Program-made: the position numbers and the translations under genes | Notes under the pieces: model-generated | Database searches by the model: none | What the model saw: the letters and a program-made list of their open reading frames with translations, nothing else | What the model was told of the DNA's origin: nothing | DNA from: an uncultured Christensenella sp. | Lineage (GTDB): Bacteria; Bacillota; Clostridia; Christensenellales; Borkfalkiaceae | NCBI GenBank assembly: GCA_910579585.1 | Contig: CAJTVA010000016.1 | Span: forward strand, 1-31,880 | Length of the DNA: 31,880 bases | Reading direction: 5' to 3' | Shown: one piece after another, positions 15,618-23,498 of the stretch | How the letters are laid out: the number at the start of each line of letters is the position of its first letter | How positions within the stretch are numbered: position 1 is the first letter of the stretch

Positions 15618-16352
15618 CTAAATATTGTAAAATTGAACATTGTTTTTAGAGAAATCTTCCCAAGCAACGCTATCGCTTGTTCTTGCGATTTTACGAATAT
15701 TGGTAAGTAATTTTTGAATTTGATTATAGTAATCGCCGGCAAGCAATTCATTAAGCGCATTATAGGCTTCAATCGCTTTATTTTTATTGACCTTTGAGGT
15801 AAAAAGCCATTTTAACGCATTAGTTGAACTTTTTATATCTTGCAATAAGTATTCGATTTTTTCACTATACTCATCAATCACTGTGTGAGCATCTTGAATA
15901 TAAGGTAAAGTATTTTTGTAAATGGAAATATCTTTTACAAGTTTAGAGCTTTCTTTGCTTTTATTATCAATGCTTAATTTTATTTTTGTTTCTTTACGGG
16001 TTTTATCTGCAATATCATTTACAATGCGTTTAATGGTATAAGCATTATCTTGACTTATACCTTTTATAGCTGCAAGGTTATATACCGACAAAGCATAAAT
16101 ATCAGCTATTGAGGTGTAGTAATGGTCTAAAAGCGGTTTAGTGCGTAACCCTTTTTTATATCTGCTTAACTCATCAACTGAAATACCGCGTAAAACCTTT
16201 AAAATTTCTTGCATAGCAAGGTTATCCGCTGAATTTTTTATAGTTGATTTTAAAGAATTGTTGAGAGCCAAAATATCCGTTAAGGATTTAGAAAGCAACT
16301 TATGCTTACTAATTAAATCTTTTGCTTCTCTTGATGAAATATTTTTTGCCAT
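15618..16352 (-). CDS. N-terminal helical part of the split SNF2 gene
   Basis: A 244-residue, lysine-rich, almost wholly helical product beginning MAKNISSREAKDL. Residues about 95-115 (LAAIKGISQDNAYTIKRI) look like a helix-hairpin-helix DNA-binding motif. Its last codons read VQFYNI then TAG. One additional T in the preceding T-run would instead give FYNILEETNPG and continue in phase into the SNF2 motor, so this is probably the amino-terminal region of the helicase. The ATG at 16352 has only a weak GGG site. The frame is open further upstream to a GTG at 16436 through the terminator hairpin, which suggests a leader peptide or an alternative longer start. A promoter at 16536-16508 and a structured leader precede it. 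Confidence 0.65.
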   Translation of the reverse strand: MAKNISSREAKDLISKHKLLSKSLTDILALNNSLKSTIKNSADNLAMQEILKVLRGISVDELSRYKKGLRTKPLLDHYYTSIADIYALSVYNLAAIKGISQDNAYTIKRIVNDIADKTRKETKIKLSIDNKSKESSKLVKDISIYKNTLPYIQDAHTVIDEYSEKIEYLLQDIKSSTNALKWLFTSKVNKNKAIEAYNALNELLAGDYYNQIQKLLTNIRKIARTSDSVAWEDFSKNNVQFYNI

Positions 16353-16370
16353 AGTATCAACCCAAATTAC

Positions 16371-16397
16371 AAAAAAGTGCGCCCGTTGAGAGCGCAC
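16371..16397 (-). terminator. leader terminator (attenuator) before the SNF2 gene
   Basis: On the minus strand GTGCGC (16397-16392) pairs with GCGCAC (16382-16377) and is followed by six T residues (16376-16371). It lies 19 nt upstream of the ATG at 16352, inside the leader transcript, so it would stop transcription before the gene. Confidence 0.75.
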
Positions 16398-16415
16398 GAA
16401 AAACGCACCTCTCAA
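16386..16415 (-). promoter_or_regulatory. alternative antiterminator hairpin in the SNF2 leader
   Basis: TTGAGAG (16415-16409) pairs with CTCTCAA (16392-16386). This hairpin uses the same bases as the 5' arm and loop of the terminator at 16371-16397, so the two are largely exclusive. Confidence 0.6.
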
Positions 16416-16507
16416 TGTTGCTACACATTTTACCACAGTTAGGCGAGAGCATACGTTTTTACCGTAGTATGCCCTAACTGTGAAATATTAAAATGTGTAG
16501 CAACATT
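16414..16507. repeat. 94-bp interrupted palindrome in the SNF2 leader
   Basis: Perfect 19-bp outer arms (16414-16432 and 16489-16507), then 10-bp arms CACAGTTAGG / CCTAACTGTG (16434-16443 and 16473-16482), then GCATAC / GTATGC (16449-16454 and 16467-16472). As RNA it would be a very stable rod at the start of the leader. It could also be a small foldback element; no target-site duplication is evident. Confidence 0.85.
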
Positions 16508-16536
16508 AGTATATCAAAATTTCATTAAAAAGTAAA
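16508..16536 (-). promoter_or_regulatory. promoter of the SNF2 gene and its leader
   Basis: On the minus strand TTTACT (16536-16531), 17 bp, TATACT (16513-16508). The predicted start near 16501 would give a leader of about 150 nt containing the palindrome and attenuator. The remainder of the gap to 16680 is AT-rich with no ORF or motif that I can support. Confidence 0.65.
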
Positions 16537-16680
16537 TAAAATATGACAAAGTAAAAAGACAATTATTCGACAATTTAAGTTGTTTTATAACAGCATAACC
16601 AAATAGAACACCATATTTACCGTGATATAATTATTGTGTATGAGTATATTCTTTTTCATAAGAATTTCGTAGTTTTGTTA

Positions 16681-16850
16681 TTCGCTTGTGCTTACCGTCT
16701 GGGGACAGAATACGCCGCCTTGACAAATTGTAAAGGGCGACGATTTATCTCCCGTAAGGCATAAAACCGTCGTCGCCTACGGCGCAAACCCTTGACAATT
16801 TGTCTGCGGCGGCATTTTTTGCCGGTTAAGACGGTAAGCACCAAAGCGAA
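16681..16850. repeat. 170-bp nested imperfect palindrome upstream of the recombinase
   Basis: Outer arms TTCGCTTGTGCTTACCGTCT (16681-16700) and its near-complement at 16829-16850; middle arms starting GCCGCC (16714) with TTGACAAATTGTAAAGGG and ending at GGCGGC (16813); inner arms GCGACGA (16737-16743) and TCGTCGC (about 16770-16776). The three pairs are nested about one centre. Position directly before a serine recombinase gene suggests a recombination or regulatory site. Confidence 0.7.
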
Positions 16851-16911
16851 CAACAAAATTTTTAAGCCGCCGTTTGCACACCACGCAGACCGCGCAAAGG
16901 AGTATCACACA

Positions 16912-18774
16912 ATGAAAAACGCAGTTATCTACGCCCGTTTCAGCTCGCAAGGACAGAACGAGCAGTCTATCGAAAGCCAGATAAGAATTTGCACCGAGTA
17001 CGCCGAGGAAAACGGCTATTCCGTTGTAGAGGTATACAAGGACAAAGCGCGGACGGGAACGAACGACAGCCGCCCAGACTTTCAGCATATGATTAAGGAC
17101 GCCGCCAGCGGCAAATTTGAATTTATCATTGTTTATATGTTCGACAGGTTCGCCCGCAACCGCCGCGACAGCATTATGTATAAAGAAATGTTAAAGCAGG
17201 ACTACGGCATACGGGTAATTTCCGCAACCCAGCCCATAAGCGACGACGAAGGCGGCGAGTTCTACGAAATGTTTTTAGAGTGGAACGACGAAAAATATTC
17301 AAAGCGACTTTCCAAGCGCGTGAAAAACGGGCTTGATACCAGCGTGGAAAACGGAACGTTCTGCGGCGGTTATCTCGTTTACGGGTATAAGCTACGCCAA
17401 GAGCCGATAGCGGGCAAGCGCAACAAATTTATGAAATACGTTGAAATCGACGAGGAACAAGCCGAAATAATTCGTTATGCGTTCACGGAGTACGATAAGG
17501 GAACGGACAAAAAGGAAATTGCCGCCACGCTCAACGCAAGGGGCGCACGCTATAACGGCAAGCCGTTCAAAGGCAGAACGTTCGACAAATGGTTGAACAA
17601 CGCCAAGTATACGGGCGAGTTTTATTTTGGCGAAAGGCTATGCACGAACACATACCCCGCCATTATAGACAAAGCATTGTTCGAGCGAGTACAAAAGCGT
17701 TTGCAAGCAAACCGCTATTTTGCGGGTGGAACGGCAACGGCGCGTGTGCCGTACCTCTTGACGGGGAAAGCCTTTTGCGCCCATTGTCTTACGCCTATGA
17801 TTTCGGACGGCGGCACAAGCCACACGGGACAGCAACACCATTATTACGCCTGCAAGGGAAAGAAAAAAGGCGTTTGCGAGAAACGCCGAGAAGATAAAGA
17901 CACGTTGGAATTGTTTGTTACGCAGGTGGTGTATGACTTTTTAAGCGACAAAGAGAACGTGAGCGTTGCCGTCCGCGATACGCTTGCCTATTATGCCAAG
18001 CGCACGGGCGCGGACAGTATAAAAAGCATTAACGGCAAAATAGCCAAAGTTCAGAAAGACATCGAGGAAATGACAACGGCGTTTATCGAGGCGAAGAACG
18101 CGCTTTTGCGGGCAAATATCGAAAAGCGAATGAACGATTATGAAAAGCTAATCGAGGACTTGCAGAGCCAAAAAGCGCAGTTGGAACGCGAGCGCGGCAT
18201 ACAGTTTACGGAAAAGGACTTTATGTCATTTATTGCCGACCTACTGAAAGGCGACCCCAACGACAAGGAATATCAGCGAAAAATCATTGATAACCTTGTA
18301 GTTAAGCTATTAGTGGGCGACGGCGATACCATTGTGTATATCAATTTAAGCAATACGAAAGAAATCAAGAACGTAAGGCTTGAAGAAATGAAAACAGCGC
18401 TTGAACACATTTTCGGCGTTCAAACGCTATCACCACTGGCGCGCCAAAAAGCGGGGCGTACTGTATGTACACGCCCCGCTTTTTTGATAGAGGGAATGAA
18501 GAAACCCCGCGGTTCGCGCGAGGGCGTAGCCCGAAGCTCTGCCGAGACTCCAGAAGGGAAACGGCAGAATCACTCTCGCGCCGGGAAAGTACCTTTGACA
18601 ACGCGTTGCTGTATTCAATCATTAACGCCGTTACTCCGCCAACGGACCGTTTTCAAAAGCCAGCGGGCTGTTTATTTTTCAAAACCGTTATTGACAGAAG
18701 GTGGAAACAGTTATATAATTATAAACAAAAAAAAAGACATTTGTCCCCACTCAATTGAAGTCGCATATAATTAA
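16912..18774 (+). CDS. large serine recombinase
   Basis: A site-specific DNA recombinase. Residues 3-150 form the resolvase catalytic domain, with YARFSSQ containing nucleophile S11 and the arginine motif DRFARNRRDS. A recombinase domain follows (about 160-280), then a zinc ribbon (CAHC...YYAC...VCEKR, about 300-345), then a coiled coil (about 375-440) and a C-terminal segment ending near LEHIFGVQT. AAAGGAG is placed 8 nt before the ATG. The frame runs on for another 100 or so codons through an intrinsic terminator (18446-18485) into low-quality, arginine-rich sequence, so the natural stop was probably lost or shifted and the genuine protein is about 510 residues. It is the likely mobility gene of the island, although no att sites could be defined. 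Confidence 0.85.
   Translation: MKNAVIYARFSSQGQNEQSIESQIRICTEYAEENGYSVVEVYKDKARTGTNDSRPDFQHMIKDAASGKFEFIIVYMFDRFARNRRDSIMYKEMLKQDYGIRVISATQPISDDEGGEFYEMFLEWNDEKYSKRLSKRVKNGLDTSVENGTFCGGYLVYGYKLRQEPIAGKRNKFMKYVEIDEEQAEIIRYAFTEYDKGTDKKEIAATLNARGARYNGKPFKGRTFDKWLNNAKYTGEFYFGERLCTNTYPAIIDKALFERVQKRLQANRYFAGGTATARVPYLLTGKAFCAHCLTPMISDGGTSHTGQQHHYYACKGKKKGVCEKRREDKDTLELFVTQVVYDFLSDKENVSVAVRDTLAYYAKRTGADSIKSINGKIAKVQKDIEEMTTAFIEAKNALLRANIEKRMNDYEKLIEDLQSQKAQLERERGIQFTEKDFMSFIADLLKGDPNDKEYQRKIIDNLVVKLLVGDGDTIVYINLSNTKEIKNVRLEEMKTALEHIFGVQTLSPLARQKAGRTVCTRPAFLIEGMKKPRGSREGVARSSAETPEGKRQNHSRAGKVPLTTRCCIQSLTPLLRQRTVFKSQRAVYFSKPLLTEGGNSYIIINKKKDICPHSIEVAYN
18446..18485 (+). terminator. intrinsic terminator inside the recombinase reading frame
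   Basis: A 14-bp stem (AAAAAGCGGGGCGT / ACGCCCCGCTTTTT, 18446-18459 with 18471-18484) with T-run to 18485. It marks the natural end of the recombinase transcript; the roughly 290 nt of ORF after it is unlikely to be translated. The stretch 18486-18690 has no other feature that I can support. Confidence 0.85.
18691..18719 (+). promoter_or_regulatory. perfect consensus promoter of the ABC-2 operon
   Basis: TTGACA (18691-18696), 17 bp, TATAAT (18714-18719). The start near 18726 gives a leader of about 70 nt before the permease ATG at 18798. Confidence 0.9.
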
Positions 18775-18797
18775 AATAATTTTCGGAGCAATACAAT

Positions 18798-19541
18798 ATG
18801 TTGAAACAGCTGAAATTTGATTTTTATAAGCTGGTAAAATCCAAAACACTTCTTGTGTTTTGGATTTTACCAATATTATTAATACTGGTGAATCCTGTTC
18901 TTTCTTACGTGATTCAAGGGGGAAAATCATCCGTTTTTGCTGAGTTGAATTCTAGTTCAAGCAGTTTGTTTCTGGCGATTATAGTTTTTGCGGTGCTGCT
19001 AACCGCAAAAGATTTTTCTTCAGGATATATCAAAAATATCTATTCGTTTTCCGATAAACTTTGCTATATCCTCAGCAAGATAATTTATTTTTTTGCGTTT
19101 TGTCTGATATACTTGATTGCTGAATTTCTGATTAATGCGTTTTTCAATGCTATTACGGGTGTATGTCTTATATATGACGCAGAATTTGACAAGTTCACAG
19201 TGGGCTCGTTTTTTCTTTCTACGTTTACGGAAGCGCTCAACGGAACGGCAATAGGCACGCTGTGCTGTTTTTTGTGTGTGTTGTTTAAAAAGGAATATAT
19301 CGTGCTTATCATCGTGCTGTTATATCTCTTCGTGGGTAATATGGGAATTTATGTTGCCATAAATACTGTAATAGGTCACGGTTTTTCGATTCAGACGTAT
19401 ACGCTTTTCGGTTTTTGGCCCCGCTTCGATTATAAAAATCTTTTTTGGGAGATGATTATGCCGGGGGTCATCGTTCCCGTTTGTTATGCCCTCGTGTTCG
19501 GGTTTTTCAGTTGGCTGGTTGTAAAATTTAGGAACGTGTGA
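18798..19541 (+). CDS. ABC-2 type permease
   Basis: A 247-residue membrane subunit with six predicted helices (about 18-36, 55-75, 95-120, 145-165, 170-195, 220-243), the arrangement of BcrB/LanE-like permeases. It is cotranscribed with the ATPase gene that begins 10 nt after its stop. Such pairs export or expel peptide antibiotics, giving self-immunity or resistance, but the substrate cannot be told here. GGAG lies about 9 nt upstream of the ATG. A perfect 14-bp hairpin at 18836-18868 sits about 40 nt into the gene. The region is more AT-rich than the ATPase gene that follows. Confidence 0.8.
   Translation: MLKQLKFDFYKLVKSKTLLVFWILPILLILVNPVLSYVIQGGKSSVFAELNSSSSSLFLAIIVFAVLLTAKDFSSGYIKNIYSFSDKLCYILSKIIYFFAFCLIYLIAEFLINAFFNAITGVCLIYDAEFDKFTVGSFFLSTFTEALNGTAIGTLCCFLCVLFKKEYIVLIIVLLYLFVGNMGIYVAINTVIGHGFSIQTYTLFGFWPRFDYKNLFWEMIMPGVIVPVCYALVFGFFSWLVVKFRNV
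18836..18868. repeat. perfect 14-bp inverted repeat inside the permease start
   Basis: Arms 18836-18849 and 18855-18868 are exactly complementary with a TTCTT loop. It encodes part of the first membrane helix yet is flawless as a hairpin, so it may affect translation or mRNA stability. Confidence 0.8.
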
Positions 19542-19551
19542 GGAGAAAAGT

Positions 19552-20274
19552 ATGGAAGAAGTGATAGTAACGAAAAGCCTAACAAGACGATATTTCGGAA
19601 AGGAAGTGCTCAAAGACGTGAATATCTCCATTCAGAAAGGAGAAATCTACGGCATCGTGGGCAATAACGGCGCGGGCAAGAGTACGCTTATGAAGATTAT
19701 CTGCGGGCTTGTGAAGCCGACCGAAGGGAGCGTGGAATTCCCCGGAGAAAAGGGAAACCGACATCGTGTGGGCACGCTAATCGAAAAACCGGGGCTGTAT
19801 TTCGATATGAGCGCGTCCGATAATATTAAGGCGAAAGCGCTATGTATGGGCGTGAAGTACGTTCGTGAAGATATAGAAGACCTGTTGCGCCTCGTGGGGC
19901 TGGACAACGTCGGAAAGAAAAGCGTGCGCGCGTTTTCGATGGGGATGAAACAGCGGCTGGGGCTGGCGCTTGCGCTTGTGGGGGAGCCGGACGTGCTCGT
20001 TTTGGACGAACCCATCAACGGGCTGGACCCGCAGGGGATAAACGAAATCCGCAAAGTGCTCACGGAAATCAACGAAAAGCGGGGTACCACTATGCTTATT
20101 TCCAGCCATATTTTGGACGAACTGGTGAAGGTGGCAACGCGCTTCTGCGTGCTTGACAGGGGGAAGATAATCAAAGAATGCACTAATGAAGAATTCGTGG
20201 CGGAATGCGGTGAAAGGGACATTGACGAATATTATGTCGACCTCGTCAAATCTTCACGGGAAAAGCATTTTTAG
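19552..20274 (+). CDS. ABC transporter ATP-binding protein, bacitracin/lantibiotic-immunity type
   Basis: A 240-residue ATPase with Walker A GNNGAGKST (about 37-45), a Q-loop-region glutamate (LIEKPGLY) typical of the BcrA/LanF subgroup, signature FSMGMKQRLGLA, Walker B VLVLDEPINGLDP and the H-loop SSHIL. It pairs with the ABC-2 permease just upstream and is the last gene of that operon, closed by the hairpin at 20296-20326. AGGAGA lies about 8 nt before the ATG. Role: powering export of a hydrophobic or peptide substrate across the membrane. No kinase or regulator is part of this operon. Confidence 0.9.
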   Translation: MEEVIVTKSLTRRYFGKEVLKDVNISIQKGEIYGIVGNNGAGKSTLMKIICGLVKPTEGSVEFPGEKGNRHRVGTLIEKPGLYFDMSASDNIKAKALCMGVKYVREDIEDLLRLVGLDNVGKKSVRAFSMGMKQRLGLALALVGEPDVLVLDEPINGLDPQGINEIRKVLTEINEKRGTTMLISSHILDELVKVATRFCVLDRGKIIKECTNEEFVAECGERDIDEYYVDLVKSSREKHF

Positions 20275-20295
20275 AACAATTCGAGCCAAACAAAC

Positions 20296-20326
20296 AGCCG
20301 TGGGGCACATTTTGTGCCCCACGGCT
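20296..20326. terminator. bidirectional terminator between two ABC operons
   Basis: A perfect 14-bp stem AGCCGTGGGGCACA / complement (20296-20309 with 20313-20326) with a TTT loop. T-rich sequence follows on both strands, so it serves both converging operons. Confidence 0.8.
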
Positions 20327-20333
20327 TAATTCT

Positions 20334-22673
20334 TTATTCCCCGACAAGTAGGTTGCGGGGCGCTATTTTTTTGATTTTGAGGGATAGGAGACACGCTATG
20401 CCGAACGAGAGGAGTATAATACCTGTTCCCGCAACCGCACTGAACACGGCGGGAATGTTAAACGTACACTTTACAATGCCTATAAAGCTTAAAAACAGCG
20501 ACATAAGCGGATTTATAACAAGACAGCTCACAATAATGCCGACCACGGTTGACAGGATAATAGCGGGCATAAACGATAGCGCCGTTTGCAATATTAGTTG
20601 CTTGGTAGTAAAGCCGAACGATTTCAGTATTCCGTAATCGCGCTTTTTATTATTGAGCAATGTGCGCACCAACAAATACAGCACAAACGCTATGATAATC
20701 GCCGAAAGCACCAGTATTGCAATTACTATTATAGTCATAAGCGAAACATAAACGCTTCCCGCAGCCTCGACCGTAGCCAAAACGTTTATTATGCCGTTTA
20801 CGCTACCCGAAAAATTTCCTTTCATTTCTTCGTTGAAAGCGTCTATATCGGTACCTTCCGTGAGATTGATATAATAGGTAACGCTTGTAAGCTCGCCGAG
20901 CCGCTCATAACCCTGCCTTGTCAATAAACAGTCGCGTCCCAGATTGTTTGTAATTTGCGTAAAACCGCTTATAAGATATTTTTCGGTTTTGCCGTTCGCC
21001 GTAATATCAATTTCATTGCCTACTTCAAAGCCTTTCTCTTTTGCGAATTTTGCGGCGATTGCAATTTCGTTATCGAATTTGGGGAATCTGCCTTTGAATA
21101 CCACGCTTTGATTATTTGCTTTTGAAAAATCGTCGCACAGCGTTGCCATAAGCTCCACTCCGCCGACGTGCGATACGTTCAAAGAATTATACAAATATAC
21201 CTTTTCCGTGCGGCTGTCTGAATTCAATACTTCAAGAAAATCGTCTTCGGCGTCAACCTGCACGTTAATTGCGCTGTCCGCCGTTTCTCCGACGATTAAA
21301 TTCAGAAAAGGCGTCATATCGACAATTATGTTTTCAGACATAAGCCCCGAAAACACAACCACTAGCGAGAGAACGAGCATTGTTATACAAACCGTTATAT
21401 TATGCTTAACGCCTGAAAGCGTAGTTTTGAGCGCAAGCGCAATGTTTAAAGGGGCTTTTGTTTTTTCAAGCGGAACGCGGTTTTTCTTAAAATTGTGTGT
21501 TTGCACGCCCGAGCGCAACGCAACTATAGGCTCTATCTTTTTTATTCTACGGGCAGAAAGCCAAACGGGAAGCGCAACCGTACCTCCCGATATTATAAGC
21601 GAGATTATAACGGGCAACGGTAAAAAGCGAATTGCATACGGTATGCCCGTCTGCGCAATCATCATTATATTTATCGCGGGAAAAAGCGCGTAAGATAGCG
21701 CCGCGCCTATAATAGCCGCAATAAAGGTAAGCCCTAAAAACTGCAACAAGAGAGATAAGACGAGCTGTCCTGAAGTATATCCCGCGGCTTTGAGAGCGCC
21801 TAAATTCTTAATGTTGACTTGTATATAGTTGATGATATTCGATACGATAACGACAAGCGCAATTAAAAGTACGAAAAACGCCATAACGCTCATAATTGCC
21901 GAGCAAATTCCTTGCGAAATATACCGCGACTGTGCTACTATGTCGTAACAGTTGCTCGCCATTTGCGTATTAGGAAAATTCTCCGAAACGATTGCCTTTA
22001 ACTTGGCTTCATAGGTAAGATTAGTTGATTTTTCGTTTAAACGCACTGAGCACAGCGTTGTTTGAAATGCGTAATTTGATTCCTTGAGTTCTGCGTATTT
22101 ATCTTGTGTAAGTATAATTTGCGTTAACGCGCAATTATGCGAACCCATCATTACGCTGTTGAAGAAGCCGCATACAGTGTACGTTACGGGGTGGCTTCCG
22201 ATAGTTAATTCAATCGTTTTGCCTATGCGGTAATCGTCCGACTTATACAGCATAGGCAAATATGCTCCGCTCGTTAAATTGCCTTCCTCGACAATTTCTG
22301 CTTTGCCGATTGAGCGCGACAGAGCCGTTTGCTTATCCATAAAGATAAACTGTCCGTTCATTTGTCCGCCGTTATAGGGGAACGTGCCGACCATGTACAT
22401 ACAGCTGTCCAAACGGTATTCTTTTACTTCGGTATCGTTTTCAAGCGTTTGCGATAAGAATTTCGGCACATTGTCCGTATCGTTCACTAAAAGCGTAACG
22501 TGTTCGGCATTTAATTTATCGTGGTATCTGTCAAAGTTGGCTTTATAGTCCATAGACAGCATAAGCCAGAGATTGAGAAGTATCGCCGCAAGCAAAATAA
22601 GCACGACGATTGCCGCCGTCTGCCCTTTAGCTTTTCGCATATTAGAGCGGGCAATAAGAAACAATTTTCTCAT
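20334..22673 (-). CDS. FtsX-family ABC transporter permease
   Basis: A 779-residue permease. One N-terminal helix (about 15-38) is followed by a large extracytoplasmic domain (about 40-260), three helices of a first FtsX domain (about 262-375), a linking helix around 425-445, a second extracytoplasmic domain, and a second FtsX unit with three or four helices near the C-terminus (about 635-775). This MacB/LolE-like double architecture is typical of Gram-positive permeases that work with a regulated ATPase on antimicrobial peptides or membrane stress. Its ATG follows the ATPase stop by a single base, so translation is coupled. It is the last gene of the operon with the two-component genes. Confidence 0.88.
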   Translation of the reverse strand: MRKLFLIARSNMRKAKGQTAAIVVLILLAAILLNLWLMLSMDYKANFDRYHDKLNAEHVTLLVNDTDNVPKFLSQTLENDTEVKEYRLDSCMYMVGTFPYNGGQMNGQFIFMDKQTALSRSIGKAEIVEEGNLTSGAYLPMLYKSDDYRIGKTIELTIGSHPVTYTVCGFFNSVMMGSHNCALTQIILTQDKYAELKESNYAFQTTLCSVRLNEKSTNLTYEAKLKAIVSENFPNTQMASNCYDIVAQSRYISQGICSAIMSVMAFFVLLIALVVIVSNIINYIQVNIKNLGALKAAGYTSGQLVLSLLLQFLGLTFIAAIIGAALSYALFPAINIMMIAQTGIPYAIRFLPLPVIISLIISGGTVALPVWLSARRIKKIEPIVALRSGVQTHNFKKNRVPLEKTKAPLNIALALKTTLSGVKHNITVCITMLVLSLVVVFSGLMSENIIVDMTPFLNLIVGETADSAINVQVDAEDDFLEVLNSDSRTEKVYLYNSLNVSHVGGVELMATLCDDFSKANNQSVVFKGRFPKFDNEIAIAAKFAKEKGFEVGNEIDITANGKTEKYLISGFTQITNNLGRDCLLTRQGYERLGELTSVTYYINLTEGTDIDAFNEEMKGNFSGSVNGIINVLATVEAAGSVYVSLMTIIVIAILVLSAIIIAFVLYLLVRTLLNNKKRDYGILKSFGFTTKQLILQTALSFMPAIILSTVVGIIVSCLVINPLMSLFLSFIGIVKCTFNIPAVFSAVAGTGIILLSFGIACLLSLKIKKIAPRNLLVGE

Positions 22674-22674
22674 T

Positions 22675-23433
22675 TTACCACCCCATATCTTTTAGGAAAG
22701 CGGAAAGTTTTTCGTGCCGCTGAGTATCGCCGTGAGCGTATTTGCCCAAATCGCACTCGCCCAAAATAACGCCGTCTTTTAAATATAAAATACGGTTGCC
22801 GCGGCGCGCCGAACGCATATCGTGAGTAACCATTACCACGCTTTGACCTTGTTCGTTGAATTTTGTAAGAGTATCCAGAACGTCAAGCCCCGTTTTTGAG
22901 TTGAGCGCGCCCGTAGGCTCGTCAGCGAAGAGAATTTCGGGGCTGTTTATAAGCGCGCGGACTATACCGACGCGTTGCGCCTCGCCGCCCGATATCTGCG
23001 TGGGGAACTTTTTTTGCGTTTCTTCGGAAATATCCACCGCCGCAAACAATTCTTTTGCGCGCTTTATAAGCGCCTTTTTGTCTTTGTTGACAAGAAGCCC
23101 CGCCGCAAGTACGTTGTCCATAACGCTCATTCCATCAATGAGATAAATTTGTTGAAACACAAAACCGCAATGGTCGCGTCTAAAAACGGCAAGCCCGTCT
23201 TGCGATAAATCGGAAATAACATTATCTCCGAACGTAATTTTACCTAAAGTTGGGGTATCCATTCCGGAGAGGGCGTACAAAAGGGTGGACTTGCCCGCGC
23301 CGCTTGCACCCATAATTACGGTAAAATCGCCTTGAAAAAGCGCCAAGTCGATATTTTTAAGAACGTGTTGTTGCTGACCCCCGTTAGAGAAAGTCTTGCT
23401 CAGGTTTTCGGTTTTCAATAAAATTTCATACAT
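22675..23433 (-). CDS. ABC transporter ATP-binding protein, LolD/MacB type
   Basis: A 252-residue ATPase. Walker A is GASGAGKST, the Q loop is FQQIYLIDGM, the signature is ISGGEAQRVG, Walker B is ILFADEPTGAL and the H-loop is VTHDMR. The EPTGALNS sequence is characteristic of the MacB/LolD/BceA group that drives FtsX-type permeases. A strong ribosome site (AAAGGAGG, about 7 nt) precedes the ATG. The gene follows the histidine kinase by 65 bp and overlaps functionally with the permease gene directly downstream, with which it forms the transporter. Confidence 0.92.
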   Translation of the reverse strand: MYEILLKTENLSKTFSNGGQQQHVLKNIDLALFQGDFTVIMGASGAGKSTLLYALSGMDTPTLGKITFGDNVISDLSQDGLAVFRRDHCGFVFQQIYLIDGMSVMDNVLAAGLLVNKDKKALIKRAKELFAAVDISEETQKKFPTQISGGEAQRVGIVRALINSPEILFADEPTGALNSKTGLDVLDTLTKFNEQGQSVVMVTHDMRSARRGNRILYLKDGVILGECDLGKYAHGDTQRHEKLSAFLKDMGW

Positions 23434-23498
23434 ATCAAAACCTCCTTTTTACACGTTCATTGTAACTTTTATAAATCTTAACAGTCTTTATCGGTTTA

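Noticed and set aside
15618..15660. Programmed -1 frameshift at a slippery heptamer between the two SNF2 ORFs
   Set aside because: The local sequence has only five A residues before C and does not make a canonical heptamer, and the -1 frame stops soon after. A single lost base explains the data better.
16414..16507. Calling the 94-bp palindrome a MITE
   Set aside because: No target-site duplication flanks it, and it lies exactly in the transcribed leader of the SNF2 gene, where an RNA role is at least as likely.
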